From Methylobacter psychrophilus (lineage in GTDB: Bacteria > Pseudomonadota > Gammaproteobacteria > Methylococcales > Methylomonadaceae), in the NCBI RefSeq assembly GCF_025583945.1, contig NZ_JAOEGU010000004.1, forward strand, positions 62,001 through 126,000: a stretch of DNA of 64,000 nt, read 5' to 3'. The position numbers and the translations under genes were made by a program. The number at the start of each line of letters is the position of its first letter. Positions within the stretch are counted from its first letter, which is position 1. Positions 48,263-56,871 of this stretch are shown piece after piece. The notes under the pieces were generated by a model that worked only from the letters and a program-made list of their open reading frames with translations, had not been told where the DNA came from and made no database searches.

Positions 48263-49090
48263 TTACTGTAAAGCGTTATCCAGTCTGGACTCAAACATCC
48301 TTCGATTTATGATTGGAGGAAATGCTTTAACAAAATTAGGATCCTCCATCAAAAGATGCTGTGACCCGACAAAATTGTCGAAATAGCTTTGACCATGCCT
48401 TCTATAAGAACTATCGGTCAAGGTTGCTTTTTCTTCAGTAACTAAACCACCCAGTTTAGTGTAGTTAACATCTCGTAGATCAAGATATTTGTTCCAAATT
48501 TTATCATGCGAGAAGTCGATTAAATCCTGAATAGCGTAAATATCAAATTTCTTTAAAATCTTTGAACCGTATAGTCTCATCTCAATATGGACACACTGTC
48601 TACCTGAGGCTACTTTAGATTCTCTATCGCTGTAGAGCACTAAAATATCGCTATGCTTAAACCGTTGTCCGAAGTAATGTGTATTTTCATGTTGATTGTA
48701 ATAGAAACGGTTACGACTTCTTCTTTCGAATACAATCCGTTCAATTAACAGCTCACTTAATTTAGCTACCTGATTTTGACTACCGAGAATGTCCATGGCG
48801 AATTCGACATAGTTAATAACGTACTCGTGAGTAAGAGCATTCTTGAGTCGTCCAAAATAGGCGGAGCGAGGTTGATGAACATCAATCATTTGTCCTATGT
48901 CGTCGTAATGGAGCAGAGCTCGTGGAATGATTATTTGCTGATCTTTATTTACACATATCTTATCAAGATTAATCGTTTTATTACCGCTAGAAACATATAA
49001 TTTAACGCGATCGTAGTAAAATTTAACTTGAAAGCCCTTAGCTTCAAGGCAACTTAGAAAGATGTTTAAACTGAGTTTATTTGTAGGCAT
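48263..49090 (-). CDS. Rep-like protein of integrative elements, function uncertain
   Basis: The 275-residue protein has a central block SDILVLYSDRESKVAS, then RQCVHIEMRLYGSKILKKFD and a tail with WNKYLDLRD. This layout is loosely like the RLE-strand region of replication initiators of the Rep_trans/filamentous-phage sort, but the catalytic tyrosine context is not clear. A palindrome lies 80 bp upstream of the start. The UvrD-like helicase next to it fits a replication module. Confidence 0.55.
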   Translation of the reverse strand: MPTNKLSLNIFLSCLEAKGFQVKFYYDRVKLYVSSGNKTINLDKICVNKDQQIIIPRALLHYDDIGQMIDVHQPRSAYFGRLKNALTHEYVINYVEFAMDILGSQNQVAKLSELLIERIVFERRSRNRFYYNQHENTHYFGQRFKHSDILVLYSDRESKVASGRQCVHIEMRLYGSKILKKFDIYAIQDLIDFSHDKIWNKYLDLRDVNYTKLGGLVTEEKATLTDSSYRRHGQSYFDNFVGSQHLLMEDPNFVKAFPPIINRRMFESRLDNALQ

Positions 49091-49170
49091 AGTTAGTCAT
49101 GTCCGATTGTAAGTTATTGTTTATGATATATATTGCTCAAATTATTATTAACATTCCCACACTACTATTC

Positions 49171-49190
49171 AAAAACACCGTGTTTTTACG
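49171..49190. promoter_or_regulatory. Palindromic operator-like site
   Basis: AAAAACACCGTGTTTTTA is a near-perfect palindrome in the spacer upstream of the Rep-like gene. A close match lies at 62331-62349 upstream of the excisionase/integrase genes. A shared operator for one element regulator is the simplest reading. The remaining spacer to 49503 holds no gene. Confidence 0.5.
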
Positions 49191-49503
49191 GGTATTTTGA
49201 CTAAAAACACTTAAATTACCCCTATAAATACACATGTAAAACACGCATTCACACTTAAGACCGAGACTAAGGATGTTTCCATTAAAATCAGGAAGCTAGA
49301 AGATATTACCGGACCATTATTCATCTCTAATGCCTTATGGGGTTTATAAATAGTTGTAAGAGAGTTATAACTACGCGCAGTCATATTTGCGGAACATTCC
49401 ACAAGCCTTTATGAGAGTTGGTTTAAAGGCCATTCAAATTCCGCATTTATGACCACGCGTACTATAACCAGTATTAATCAGGCATTACTTATCACTATTA
49501 GAG

Positions 49504-51420
49504 TTAAACGAAACTTTTGAAGAGCAAACCCTGTTTATCGATGTCAATGAAGGACGAAGGCTCATCATATATCACAGGTTTTATTGAACCAGATCTAGCT
49601 TTAGAACCACATATCTTGGAGGTCACTTTTCTTGCTGGTGTAGGTGTTTGTAGAACGTATAACGCCTTATGGTGCCTGGTAACTGCTACATAGAAAACTC
49701 TGTTTTCCTCCAAGGATTTAGCCTCTGTTGCCTGATGTCTAGGGATAATGCCTTCTACGACGTTAAGGATGAATACGTAGTCCCACTCTTGCCCTTTTGC
49801 TGCGTGGACCGTCATTAACTGAATACCACTGTTAACGTCTTTGTCTATAGAAGGTTTAAACCAGCCATGATTGATGTTATCTAAGGATGTACAATTACGG
49901 GCCATAATTTTAATCTCTGTCAAATCGCGCAGCCGCAGTTTGTAGTGATGTTCATCTCTATCTTTTAAGATCGATTTACTGGCATCAATCAAACATTGCA
50001 AGGCACTTTCTACATTTTTTAATCCAGCGGCTTTTCTGACAGCTTTAGATAAGTTGTTAATCCGGTCGTAGTTCGAGTTATATGATTTTATACTCAATAA
50101 AGCTTTAGGCTTAACCGTCAATCTCTCCTGAAGAAATCGTACCGTTTTCTTTGGTAACCACAGATTTTCAATACAATTCCGGGCAAGTGTTTGTTGTTCA
50201 CGGGTCTGCGTTTTTGAAGAGCGACCTATACGTAGTTGCTCTAGCTGAGTTAATTGAATGAGCGCCAACAAATGGGTTTTATGCTTCTGGTGGTCAATGT
50301 TGTTAGCAGAAAGCCCGTAACGCTCGGTAACCGTGATATCACGAGCTCTTAACGCTAAGGCTGTTTGGCTCAGTTCTTTACGTGTTTTACCTAAGATAGC
50401 GATCTTATAGACCTCTACACCGCAAGCCAACAATCGTTCAATCTCTTCAGCCATATACGTGTGTTGTTGGTCCTGGTCAACGAACTCCAATAATTTAGGA
50501 ATCTCGCCATCGAATTTGCTGGTGAGTAACGGCGCGTCTGGGTTGATCTCACGTCCTAGATTGTTAATCAAAGCCAGCGCCTGACGAGGGGCACGAAAGC
50601 TCCGGGTCAGTGCAAATTTCTTGGGTGTTAGGGTTTTCTCGATGTCATGCCAATAACGAGGTAATGACTGACGCCAGCCGAAGATTGATTGCAATGGATC
50701 GCCCACCATTACAGTGCTTTTCATCCTCGGTGCGAGCAGTAATAAAAGATCTTTTTGGTTGCGGTCAATATCCTGTAGTTCGTCAACCATCAAGTGTTGA
50801 TAGCCCAGTAGAGTTGATCTTGAATTTGTACGTAGTTTAAGCAGTTTGATTGCACCGACTACCATGTCATTGAAGTCGACAGCGTTCTTTCTCAATTTAT
50901 ACTTGGAATAATGCCTATAACTCTTTTTGGCTAGTTTAGCCTTGTCGTTGCCTAACATATCTTCAATCTTCCTGGACTTGATGCCAGAATATAAGTCATA
51001 TTGATTAAAAGCCTGCTTCAATTCCTTAAGTTTGACACCGGTACCTTTTACACGACGCTTTAAGAACCGCTCTCTACTTTGCGGATTAAAGACTGTAGGT
51101 TTTTCATCATGTCCTAGCGATTTGTAGAACTTGTTCACTAATTTATAGGCGAAGCTATGAATCGTTGAGACGGTAATTTGATTAGCGGCAGCCGGGCCTA
51201 TCAATTTAGATAAGGTATCAACAATATCTAAGGATAATGCCTTGCCGAAGGTCAATATGACTATAGATCTTGGCTCATAACCCTGGTCGAGCATGTGCTG
51301 AACCCTTAACGCTAAGGTTGATGTTTTGGCACAACCAGGTCCAGCGTTAACCATCGCATGCCCCTTTAGATGGTTAATGATTCGCTTCTGCTCGAGTGTT
51401 GGTTTTAGTATTAATTTCAT
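49504..51420 (-). CDS. UvrD/Rep-type superfamily 1 helicase
   Basis: The 638-residue protein has Walker A NAGPGCAKTSTLALRV (26-34), IVILTFGKALSLDI (motif Ia), MVDELQDIDRNQ (motif II), VGDPLQSIFGWR (motif III) and TVHAAKGQEWDYVFI (motif V), and RVFYVAVTRHHKALYVL near the end. It lacks nuclease motifs, so it is a bare helicase. It may serve replication of the element together with the Rep-like protein, or recombination. Confidence 0.92.
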   Translation of the reverse strand: MKLILKPTLEQKRIINHLKGHAMVNAGPGCAKTSTLALRVQHMLDQGYEPRSIVILTFGKALSLDIVDTLSKLIGPAAANQITVSTIHSFAYKLVNKFYKSLGHDEKPTVFNPQSRERFLKRRVKGTGVKLKELKQAFNQYDLYSGIKSRKIEDMLGNDKAKLAKKSYRHYSKYKLRKNAVDFNDMVVGAIKLLKLRTNSRSTLLGYQHLMVDELQDIDRNQKDLLLLLAPRMKSTVMVGDPLQSIFGWRQSLPRYWHDIEKTLTPKKFALTRSFRAPRQALALINNLGREINPDAPLLTSKFDGEIPKLLEFVDQDQQHTYMAEEIERLLACGVEVYKIAILGKTRKELSQTALALRARDITVTERYGLSANNIDHQKHKTHLLALIQLTQLEQLRIGRSSKTQTREQQTLARNCIENLWLPKKTVRFLQERLTVKPKALLSIKSYNSNYDRINNLSKAVRKAAGLKNVESALQCLIDASKSILKDRDEHHYKLRLRDLTEIKIMARNCTSLDNINHGWFKPSIDKDVNSGIQLMTVHAAKGQEWDYVFILNVVEGIIPRHQATEAKSLEENRVFYVAVTRHHKALYVLQTPTPARKVTSKICGSKARSGSIKPVIYDEPSSFIDIDKQGLLFKSFV

Positions 51421-51668
51421 AAGTAAAATTCCTCTGTCTGAATAAGTAAACTGGTGGTGGTACAGTTGTTTGTTTACAGTTTTACTTAATTCGGCTCAGA
51501 AGAGGTTTGTGGTTATTAGGTAAAGTAGCGATTGATAAAATCACGAAAGATACGCTAACCTATAAGTAGGCTGAGGATCTTAGAATAAAACTTAGGCGAA
51601 TGTTTCTTCGTTATTACAACCATAGGGAAAGCCATCCTTGGTTTAAAATTTTTTATAGCCGCTTAAGA

Positions 51669-52574
51669 TTAATTGACGTAATTCGACGACAACTCGGCAA
51701 TATATTTTTCATATTCTTCTGAAATAGATGTCCGCTGCGAATTTAGCAATATATTAAGAGTCTTATCAAAATGATCTTTTGTAACTGGAGGGGTTGGACA
51801 GGAAGAAGTTTGTTCGATAAATTCCTTGACCAGCTCCATCATTACAGTTGACATTTTTTTCTTAAGTTTTGGTGAAAATTCTACGTCGCGGAATTTATCT
51901 ATCAGACATGGAGCTTTTATAACACCGGTCTCAATCTGGTACTTTTTTACTTTGTCTGAAATTTCTCTGGCTGTAGGCATAGCATCTTTTTTATCAATAT
52001 ATTCCCCAATCGCCGAATTCCATACTTTCTTCATATCATCTTTATTATCCAATTTATGCATTGGCCTTAGCACACTTTCGGGAACGCTTCCCATCCGAAG
52101 CTGAGGGCAGACGACGATATGTACCTCTCCTGCATTTTTCATTTTATGGGCATAGGCATAGTTAATGACACCATTAAATTCATTCATGATGCATGCTTTG
52201 AAATCTGGATATCCATTTTCATACTCAGGGCGTCCTAATGCTTTATAACCATTTCTTGCCCAGAGTTCGTAGCACAGTCTCATAACTGAACATGTTTGGT
52301 TCTTTATTGCTTCTACGCATTTACGGGCCTCATCTTCATCCATTTCTTTGGTTTCATATTGTGATATGAGACGTAAGTTACTACGATAATCATCGCGTTC
52401 GCGATTTGTCATTCCTTTGTAAATTACGGGATCAAAAGATGGAATCTTGCGCAACTTCTTTAACTCAACTTTTTCTGCCAATTGACGCTGAGCTTTCTTT
52501 TCCTGGCTGCGCAGAGTTTTTCTCTCAAGAGCTTCTTTTTCTGCGTTAGCTTCTTCAAGCGTGCGAATTGCCAT
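51669..52574 (-). CDS. Unknown 301-aa protein with coiled-coil start, possible ParB-like regulator
   Basis: The protein has a charged coiled-coil N-terminus (residues 6-45), then the pattern SVPESVLRPMHKLD and WNSAIGEYIDKKDAMPTARE, which recalls the LRPL...W...A...PT pattern of some ParB/regulator proteins in phages and plasmids. The role is not established. A perfect 13-bp inverted repeat (52644-52680) lies 70 bp upstream of its start and may be its operator. Confidence 0.7.
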   Translation of the reverse strand: MAIRTLEEANAEKEALERKTLRSQEKKAQRQLAEKVELKKLRKIPSFDPVIYKGMTNRERDDYRSNLRLISQYETKEMDEDEARKCVEAIKNQTCSVMRLCYELWARNGYKALGRPEYENGYPDFKACIMNEFNGVINYAYAHKMKNAGEVHIVVCPQLRMGSVPESVLRPMHKLDNKDDMKKVWNSAIGEYIDKKDAMPTAREISDKVKKYQIETGVIKAPCLIDKFRDVEFSPKLKKKMSTVMMELVKEFIEQTSSCPTPPVTKDHFDKTLNILLNSQRTSISEEYEKYIAELSSNYVN

Positions 52575-52643
52575 GATTTAAATCCTCAAATTGTTAGTTA
52601 ATTTTTAAATCTTTATCTGATACTAATAAAGACCGCTACAATC

Positions 52644-52680
52644 TTTTCGATATGAATTACTTTGTTGTTCATATCGAAAA
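52644..52680. promoter_or_regulatory. Perfect 13-bp inverted repeat
   Basis: TTTTCGATATGAA (52644-52656) and TTCATATCGAAAA (52668-52680) are exact inverses with an 11-nt spacer, upstream of the 301-aa gene. No long T tract follows, so an operator is more likely than a terminator. Confidence 0.5.
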
Positions 52681-53028
52681 CGACAGTAATAGTTATACCA
52701 ATCAAACGATCGACTGAAAATCTATACCAGCAGTCACTTATTGTTTCTATTGACTTGTGGTCTTAGTTATAGTGATAATTTAAAAAATGATTGGGCTTAG
52801 CACTGAAAACTAGACAGAAAAGCACTTCGATGACTATGATGAGGTTTTAAGGAAGAATTAATATAGTGACAGAGATGACACGCAGTAATGCAAACTAATT
52901 TAAACTATTAGTATGGACTCAAAAATACCGACACCGACAAAATGATATGCACTATTCGATTTTGAAAGTTCTTCTGATTTTTTAAGGTAAAGGAATATTT
53001 AAATTTTTTTTGGAGAGATTCAATTCTA
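52681..53028. other. Spacer between divergent genes
   Basis: The 350 bp between the divergent 301-aa and 272-aa genes hold no gene I can support. A GGAGAG ribosome-binding site at about 53012-53017 belongs to the following gene. Promoters for both directions must lie here. Confidence 0.4.
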
Positions 53029-53847
53029 ATGACATCAATAATATCTGCAAATAAAGCACCAACCTGGCTGCCTGACTGGAAGGACGCAAATGCTTATCTT
53101 TCACTAAACAAAAACACCTCAAGAGAGCAGTGGGCGTGGGAGTTCATACGAAGAAATTCCAAGTATCAATTTTTGTATAAACAAGGCCGTCGGCATTATA
53201 GATCTTGGTATCAAAAAAATGAAAACGACAAAAGATTTTATAAGTATTTCAAATGCAAGCCAACGGCGATCAAAAATATAAGCTATTCAGAATACAAGTT
53301 TCATTGTGATGCACTAAAAATAACACCTAAAATAACAAGTAAAAGAAGAAAGATTCTGGACGAATTTCCAGTCCTTACGTTTTCTATTCAACTCAAGCCT
53401 AGCAATGTTGAGCCACCTCAGTTCAACACTGATTATAACTATCCTCACATATACATTGCTGCCGACTTTGAAGAAGAATTTTTTTATAATACCCAGAATG
53501 ATGACGAAGTATTTATAGTTTTTTCATCGGCACTGCCAATAGCAGATCAAATTAAAAAAGCCACTGAACAGCTAATGAAAAATCAGAAGGAATACAAAGT
53601 GAGCGGGAACGATGTTGGTGCGCGCTGTAAGTTTACTTATGATTCGCTTAAGAACTACCTACGTTTTCTTGATGGGGAGCTAGCTGGAGCTACGCCAACG
53701 GAACTTGCCGAGGTAATATTTCCTGGGCAAGGAATAACTGCTGGTGATAATGGTGCACTGGATAAAGTAAGTAAAGGATTAAAAAGAGCTAAAGAATATA
53801 GAGATGGTGATTATCTAAAAATTCTTGGGACTGTCTTGATGAATTAA
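53029..53847 (+). CDS. ICE-type protein with DUF6499/DUF2285-like parts
   Basis: The 272-residue protein begins APTWLPDWKDANAYLSLNK followed by SREQWAWEFIRRNSKYQFLY, the start of a domain found in transcription-regulator-like proteins of integrative elements. The C-terminus LRFLDGELAGATPTELAEVI, then KGLKRAKEYRDGDYLKIL, looks like a DUF2285 or DNA-binding region. It likely regulates element genes. A perfect 20-bp palindrome lies directly behind it. Confidence 0.8.
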   Translation: MTSIISANKAPTWLPDWKDANAYLSLNKNTSREQWAWEFIRRNSKYQFLYKQGRRHYRSWYQKNENDKRFYKYFKCKPTAIKNISYSEYKFHCDALKITPKITSKRRKILDEFPVLTFSIQLKPSNVEPPQFNTDYNYPHIYIAADFEEEFFYNTQNDDEVFIVFSSALPIADQIKKATEQLMKNQKEYKVSGNDVGARCKFTYDSLKNYLRFLDGELAGATPTELAEVIFPGQGITAGDNGALDKVSKGLKRAKEYRDGDYLKILGTVLMN

Positions 53848-53850
53848 AAC

Positions 53851-53870
53851 CAATTGACAATTGTCAATTG
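53851..53870. terminator. Perfect 20-bp palindrome after the 272-aa gene
   Basis: CAATTGACAATTGTCAATTG is a perfect 20-bp palindrome with no spacer, 4 bp behind the stop codon. It may be a weak terminator, an operator or a recombinase site; the lack of a T tract argues against a strong terminator. Confidence 0.4.
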
Positions 53871-53951
53871 CCATATCAGTAAAAGGTATAACCATTAGAT
53901 ACAGCATGATTGGTCAGAATACCGCTCACCATTTAAGACGCTTTTCTTTTT

Positions 53952-54479
53952 ATGCAACAAACTCAAAACAAAGAAATTTCAGATAACAAAATGAACACTC
54001 TCGCTCAAATTCATACCGATATTGATACTCGCGTAAAAGCCATCCGAGACGATCATTCTGATTGGCTATGCGGCTTGGGTTGCGACGGTTGTTGCCACCG
54101 ACTTTCCGAAATACCATTACTCACCAAGGCGGAATGGGATTTACTAAAAGAAGGGCTGTCGGCTCTGCCTTTGGAGCAACTTCGGGAAATTGGTCAGAAC
54201 ATTGCTGCATTGAACGAGCAGACATCGCGTCCTATTATCTGCCCGATGCTGGATCGGTCGGCAGGAGCCTGTCGGGTTTATGCTCACCGCCCGGTAGCTT
54301 GTCGTACCTACGGATTCTACGTCCAGCGTGACAAAGGGCTTTACTGCAAGGACATCGAAACACGCGTAGCAGATGGCGACTGGGCTGAAGTAGTGTGGGG
54401 CAATCAAGATGCTATCGACCACCGTCTTAGCGGCCTGGGCGATACCCGTGAATTGACCGAGTGGTTTACGCACTGGTAG
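53952..54479 (+). CDS. YkgJ-family Fe-S/zinc-chelating cysteine protein
   Basis: The 175-residue protein has CGLGCDGCCHRLSEIPLL (C-x3-C-x2-CC) and a later CRVYAHRPVACRTYGFYV, the YkgJ/CxxxCxxCC signature. The metal role is inferred in the family; a function is not established. The start may be at 53991, since an inverted copy of the 5' end begins with the same methionine. It is followed on the same strand by a broken DUF924 gene, so these two probably came as one host-derived block. Confidence 0.9.
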   Translation: MQQTQNKEISDNKMNTLAQIHTDIDTRVKAIRDDHSDWLCGLGCDGCCHRLSEIPLLTKAEWDLLKEGLSALPLEQLREIGQNIAALNEQTSRPIICPMLDRSAGACRVYAHRPVACRTYGFYVQRDKGLYCKDIETRVADGDWAEVVWGNQDAIDHRLSGLGDTRELTEWFTHW

Positions 54480-54551
54480 AGTGGTATTTAATTTATGACA
54501 GACGATAAATAAGGGGGGGGGGTAACAACATGAGTTCAGTGCCGCTAAGCT

Positions 54552-54777
54552 AATGCCGGATGACGTTCTCGCTTTTTGGTTCGAAGAGATCACCCCAAAC
54601 AGTGGCGGGTAACATCAGACGACCTGGATCGGCACATTAAGTAACGTTTCGGAGCCCAAGACTATGCAGCCAAACGCTGTGAGCTTTATAGTTGGTGTGA
54701 GCCAGCCAAAAGCCGATTTGCCGAAATCATTGTTCTCGACCAATTTTCACGTAATATCTATCGTAACCATCAAAATT
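54552..54777 (+). pseudogene. DUF924-family protein remnant
   Basis: In changing frames this reads PDDVLAFWFEEITPN, then an internal stop, DLDRHIK, a stop, RFGAQDYAAKRCELYSW and FAEIIVLDQFSRNIYR, the start of a DUF924 protein. Two in-frame stops and a frame change break it, and its second half is missing. Confidence 0.85.
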
Positions 54778-55114
54778 AAAATCAGTAGATTCGTCGTTTT
54801 GAAAAACAATCTCAATACCGGCCATTCAAAGTTGTAATTTTTTTAAGGAGATCACGGGCGGCCCTCGACCCACTCCAGTCATTCGGATATGGATTTAAGC
54901 TTACCGATACCGGTCATTGGTAAAGTAAAACTATCAAACCAAATTGGCCAGTCAAATATGAGCTAATGCAGAAAATTAGTATAATGCGTTTACAGACTTT
55001 TTTAAGACGGTTTTATCGTGGGAAGTGGCGATGCCACGAACCATAAGCTTCAAGAACACCCTCCTAGCTTGGAGCGGAATACTGAATCAATCCGCTAATC
55101 CAAGAAATCAAAGT
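54778..55114. other. Spacer left of the cassette array
   Basis: The stretch shows a few short coding-like relics (an IRRFEKQ..YRPFKVV string near 54790-54835) but no gene I can name. It forms the left border of the integron cassette array. Confidence 0.35.
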
Positions 55115-55194
55115 AAAGCTAACCGGGCGCGGCACGGGAAGCTGAAAAATAAAATCGTAGTATAAACGCGCTCCGGTTGAGCGCAAAGTTAGTC
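55115..55194 (-). repeat. attC-like site A (partly degraded)
   Basis: The inverse core GTTAGTC (55188-55194, minus GACTAAC) and the arm pair CTAACCGG / CCGGTTGAG are present and match site B closely, but the outer core at the left is lost: CTTAACG of site B is replaced by CAAAG here. It lies at the 3' end of the first membrane-protein cassette. Confidence 0.75.
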
Positions 55195-55209
55195 CCCACG
55201 CCACATAGC

Positions 55210-55578
55210 TCAATGCCACCGGTTACTTTCCTTTGGGATGTAGCCTTTTTTCACCCAGAAAACGCCGAAGCCTGCGACACAAACGACCTCGATTACCTTC
55301 TCGGCTATCAGGATCAGTGGTTGCACATGCTCTGCTACCACATGAATGACAAAGACAACGCTAACCGCGAGTGCGCACTGAAACCAAGGCAACTTCGGCG
55401 CAGCTAGCTTTAAACCGACAAGCACGATGAGAAGAAGCACTTGAAATAGATATTTGTATAACGAAACGCCGCCAGCAGCAGCGAGCGAATAAATAGAACC
55501 CCCTGCTGCAGTAGCCAGGACAGCAAGTGTCGTTAGCAGGATTACGACTGGATAAAACGGTGGTTCTTGATTATTCAT
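55210..55578 (-). CDS. Cassette-encoded membrane protein, four hydrophobic segments
   Basis: From the ATG at 55578 (an upstream ATG at 55668 would run into attC B) the 122-residue protein shows four hydrophobic helices (around VILLTTLAVLATAAGGSIYS, then LLLIVLVGLKLAA, CALAVSVVFVIHVVAEHV and LILIAEKVIEVVCVAGFGVF). No family is recognised. Small membrane proteins are frequent cargo of integron cassettes. Confidence 0.75.
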   Translation of the reverse strand: MNNQEPPFYPVVILLTTLAVLATAAGGSIYSLAAAGGVSLYKYLFQVLLLIVLVGLKLAAPKLPWFQCALAVSVVFVIHVVAEHVQPLILIAEKVIEVVCVAGFGVFWVKKGYIPKESNRWH

Positions 55579-55620
55579 GGTGAAAAAAGTATCGGTTAAA
55601 GTGCTGTTGGTTAGTTTGGT

Positions 55621-55710
55621 GCTTAACGTAAAGCTAACCGGGCGCGGCCTGGAAAGCTGAATAAACAAAACCGCATTATAACCGCGATCCGGTTGAGCGC
55701 CATGTTAGAT
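55621..55710 (-). repeat. attC-like site B
   Basis: The 90-bp site is framed by GCTTAAC (55621-55627) and GTTAGAT (55704-55710), which on the minus strand are GTTAAGC and ATCTAAC, the GTTRRRY / RYYYAAC pair of attC. Inside, AACCGGGCGCGG and CCGGTTGAGCGC form the paired arms of an imperfect inverted repeat. Confidence 0.88.
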
Positions 55711-56443
55711 TTGACGAACATACGAGACAATGACACCGGCGAAGTGATGGTTGCTTTCAAGTACATTAACTTCCGGGTTGTTTTCGTCAGGATATGAGAC
55801 TTCCAGACCTTTACTAATCGTTTCGATATTTATTCTGCAGTTGACGTCAGAGGGATCCCAACTTCCGTTTGCCAACTATTATATTTCGTTCGCAAGCTAG
55901 ACAAGTCGGCTTTAATTTGATCATCAGTGATTGACTTCGGAAACGAGTGCATAGCCGCGAAGCAGGTATATTGAAGTTGTTAGCCCCCGTTCGGCACACA
56001 AGCTTAAAATACTCGGAATTTCGCCTTAAGTCTTGTAATACGAGCGTTCGGCTGGGATCGAACCCCTTTAACTCGATCACACAGATCGGCGTACCAACAA
56101 GGCCGTCAGTGTTGTTGTATAGCGTAATATCAGCCTTTCCATTGCGACTTGTGTTGTGCTGTTTTCTAAGGACTTGCCTATGTCCAAGGAAGTTGTTCGC
56201 CACTTCTCGGCCAAAAAGAGGAACGCAATCACTAGCAATTAGTCGGGTCTTTCTTTCTAGGTAGATTTTGTAGGGATGACCTATGTATTGATTAAGATCG
56301 GCCAGCTTTTTTGCCACATTGACAGTGAGAAGGTATTCGGCTCCGATTTTTTGCGACTCATCTTCGAGAAAAAGAAAGGTGTCATTGCATGAGCTTCTTA
56401 TTCCTTCCAGGATTTTTTCTTCAATCTGTTCAATCAGTGGCAT
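55705..56443 (-). pseudogene. Cassette-encoded PD-(D/E)XK nuclease-like gene, two frameshifts
   Basis: The first frame (from 56443) gives KADITLYNNTDGLVGTPICV with VIELKGFD, the D-(x)n-ELK core of the PD-(D/E)XK fold. After about residue 158 the coding signal moves: MHSFPKSITDDQIKADLSSL in a second frame, then SDVNCRINIETISKGLEVSY to VIVSYVRQI-stop in a third. The final stop sits in the attC inverse core, as usual for cassettes. Either it is a decayed gene or the read has indels; a GGGGG run lies near the first shift. Confidence 0.75.
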
Positions 56444-56447
56444 AAAA

Positions 56448-56514
56448 ACCTAACGTAAAGCTGAATAAACAAAACCGTATTATAACCGCGCTCGGGTTGA
56501 GCGCAATGTTGGGC
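56448..56514 (-). repeat. attC-like site C, with an internal 23-bp loss
   Basis: The site is framed by ACCTAAC (56448-56454) and GTTGGGC (56508-56514), both matching the core consensus on the minus strand. Compared with site B it lacks about 23 bp between two AAAGCT copies, which removes one arm of the stem. Confidence 0.8.
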
Positions 56515-56534
56515 TGATTTAGCCTTACGGTTAC

Positions 56535-56726
56535 TTACCAAAGCCCAAACATCGCAGCAGTCACAAAGATAACGGCAATTATTGCACCAGTAATAACGGC
56601 AACCCCTAACCGAAACAGCAAGTTGTGACCCAACTTTGATTCGGTAACCTTTAGGGCCCGGAATTTCAAAATTGCGACGACACAAATAACCACGCCAACC
56701 ACGAGCAGTAAATAAGGAATGAACAT
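56535..56726 (-). CDS. Cassette-encoded 63-aa membrane protein
   Basis: Two hydrophobic helices (MFIPYLLLVVGVVICVVAIL and VAVITGAIIAVIFVTAAMFG) with a short charged linker make a small hairpin membrane protein. It fills a cassette between attC sites C and D. A frame reading 56434-56685 overlaps it in another register and is not favoured, because it crosses attC C. Confidence 0.65.
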   Translation of the reverse strand: MFIPYLLLVVGVVICVVAILKFRALKVTESKLGHNLLFRLGVAVITGAIIAVIFVTAAMFGLW

Positions 56727-56749
56727 AAGAGTAAGGCGCGCACTTAGTA

Positions 56750-56871
56750 GTCCAACGTTACGGTAAGGGGCGTACCGCTAAAGAAAGCCAAGCGAAGTCG
56801 CCGAACCTTGATAAAAACTGAACTTCAAAACCGCTAACGGCCGGCGCGTCCCTTTGACTGACTTGTTATGC
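56750..56871 (-). repeat. attC site D, canonical
   Basis: On the minus strand the site opens GCATAACAAGTCAGTCAAAG and ends CCGTAACGTTGGAC. This is the classical 59-base-element form, 122 bp long, with inverse core GCATAAC and core GTTGGAC. The stop codon of the HEPN-motif gene lies in the inverse core. Confidence 0.92.

Noticed and set aside
49211-49402. Minus-strand 63-codon frame in the spacer after the Rep-like gene
   Set aside because: No ribosome-binding site, no motif and composition like non-coding DNA.
55177-55407. Plus-strand 76-codon frame in the first cassette
   Set aside because: It lies antisense to the membrane protein and overlaps attC A; cassette genes here all run on the minus strand.
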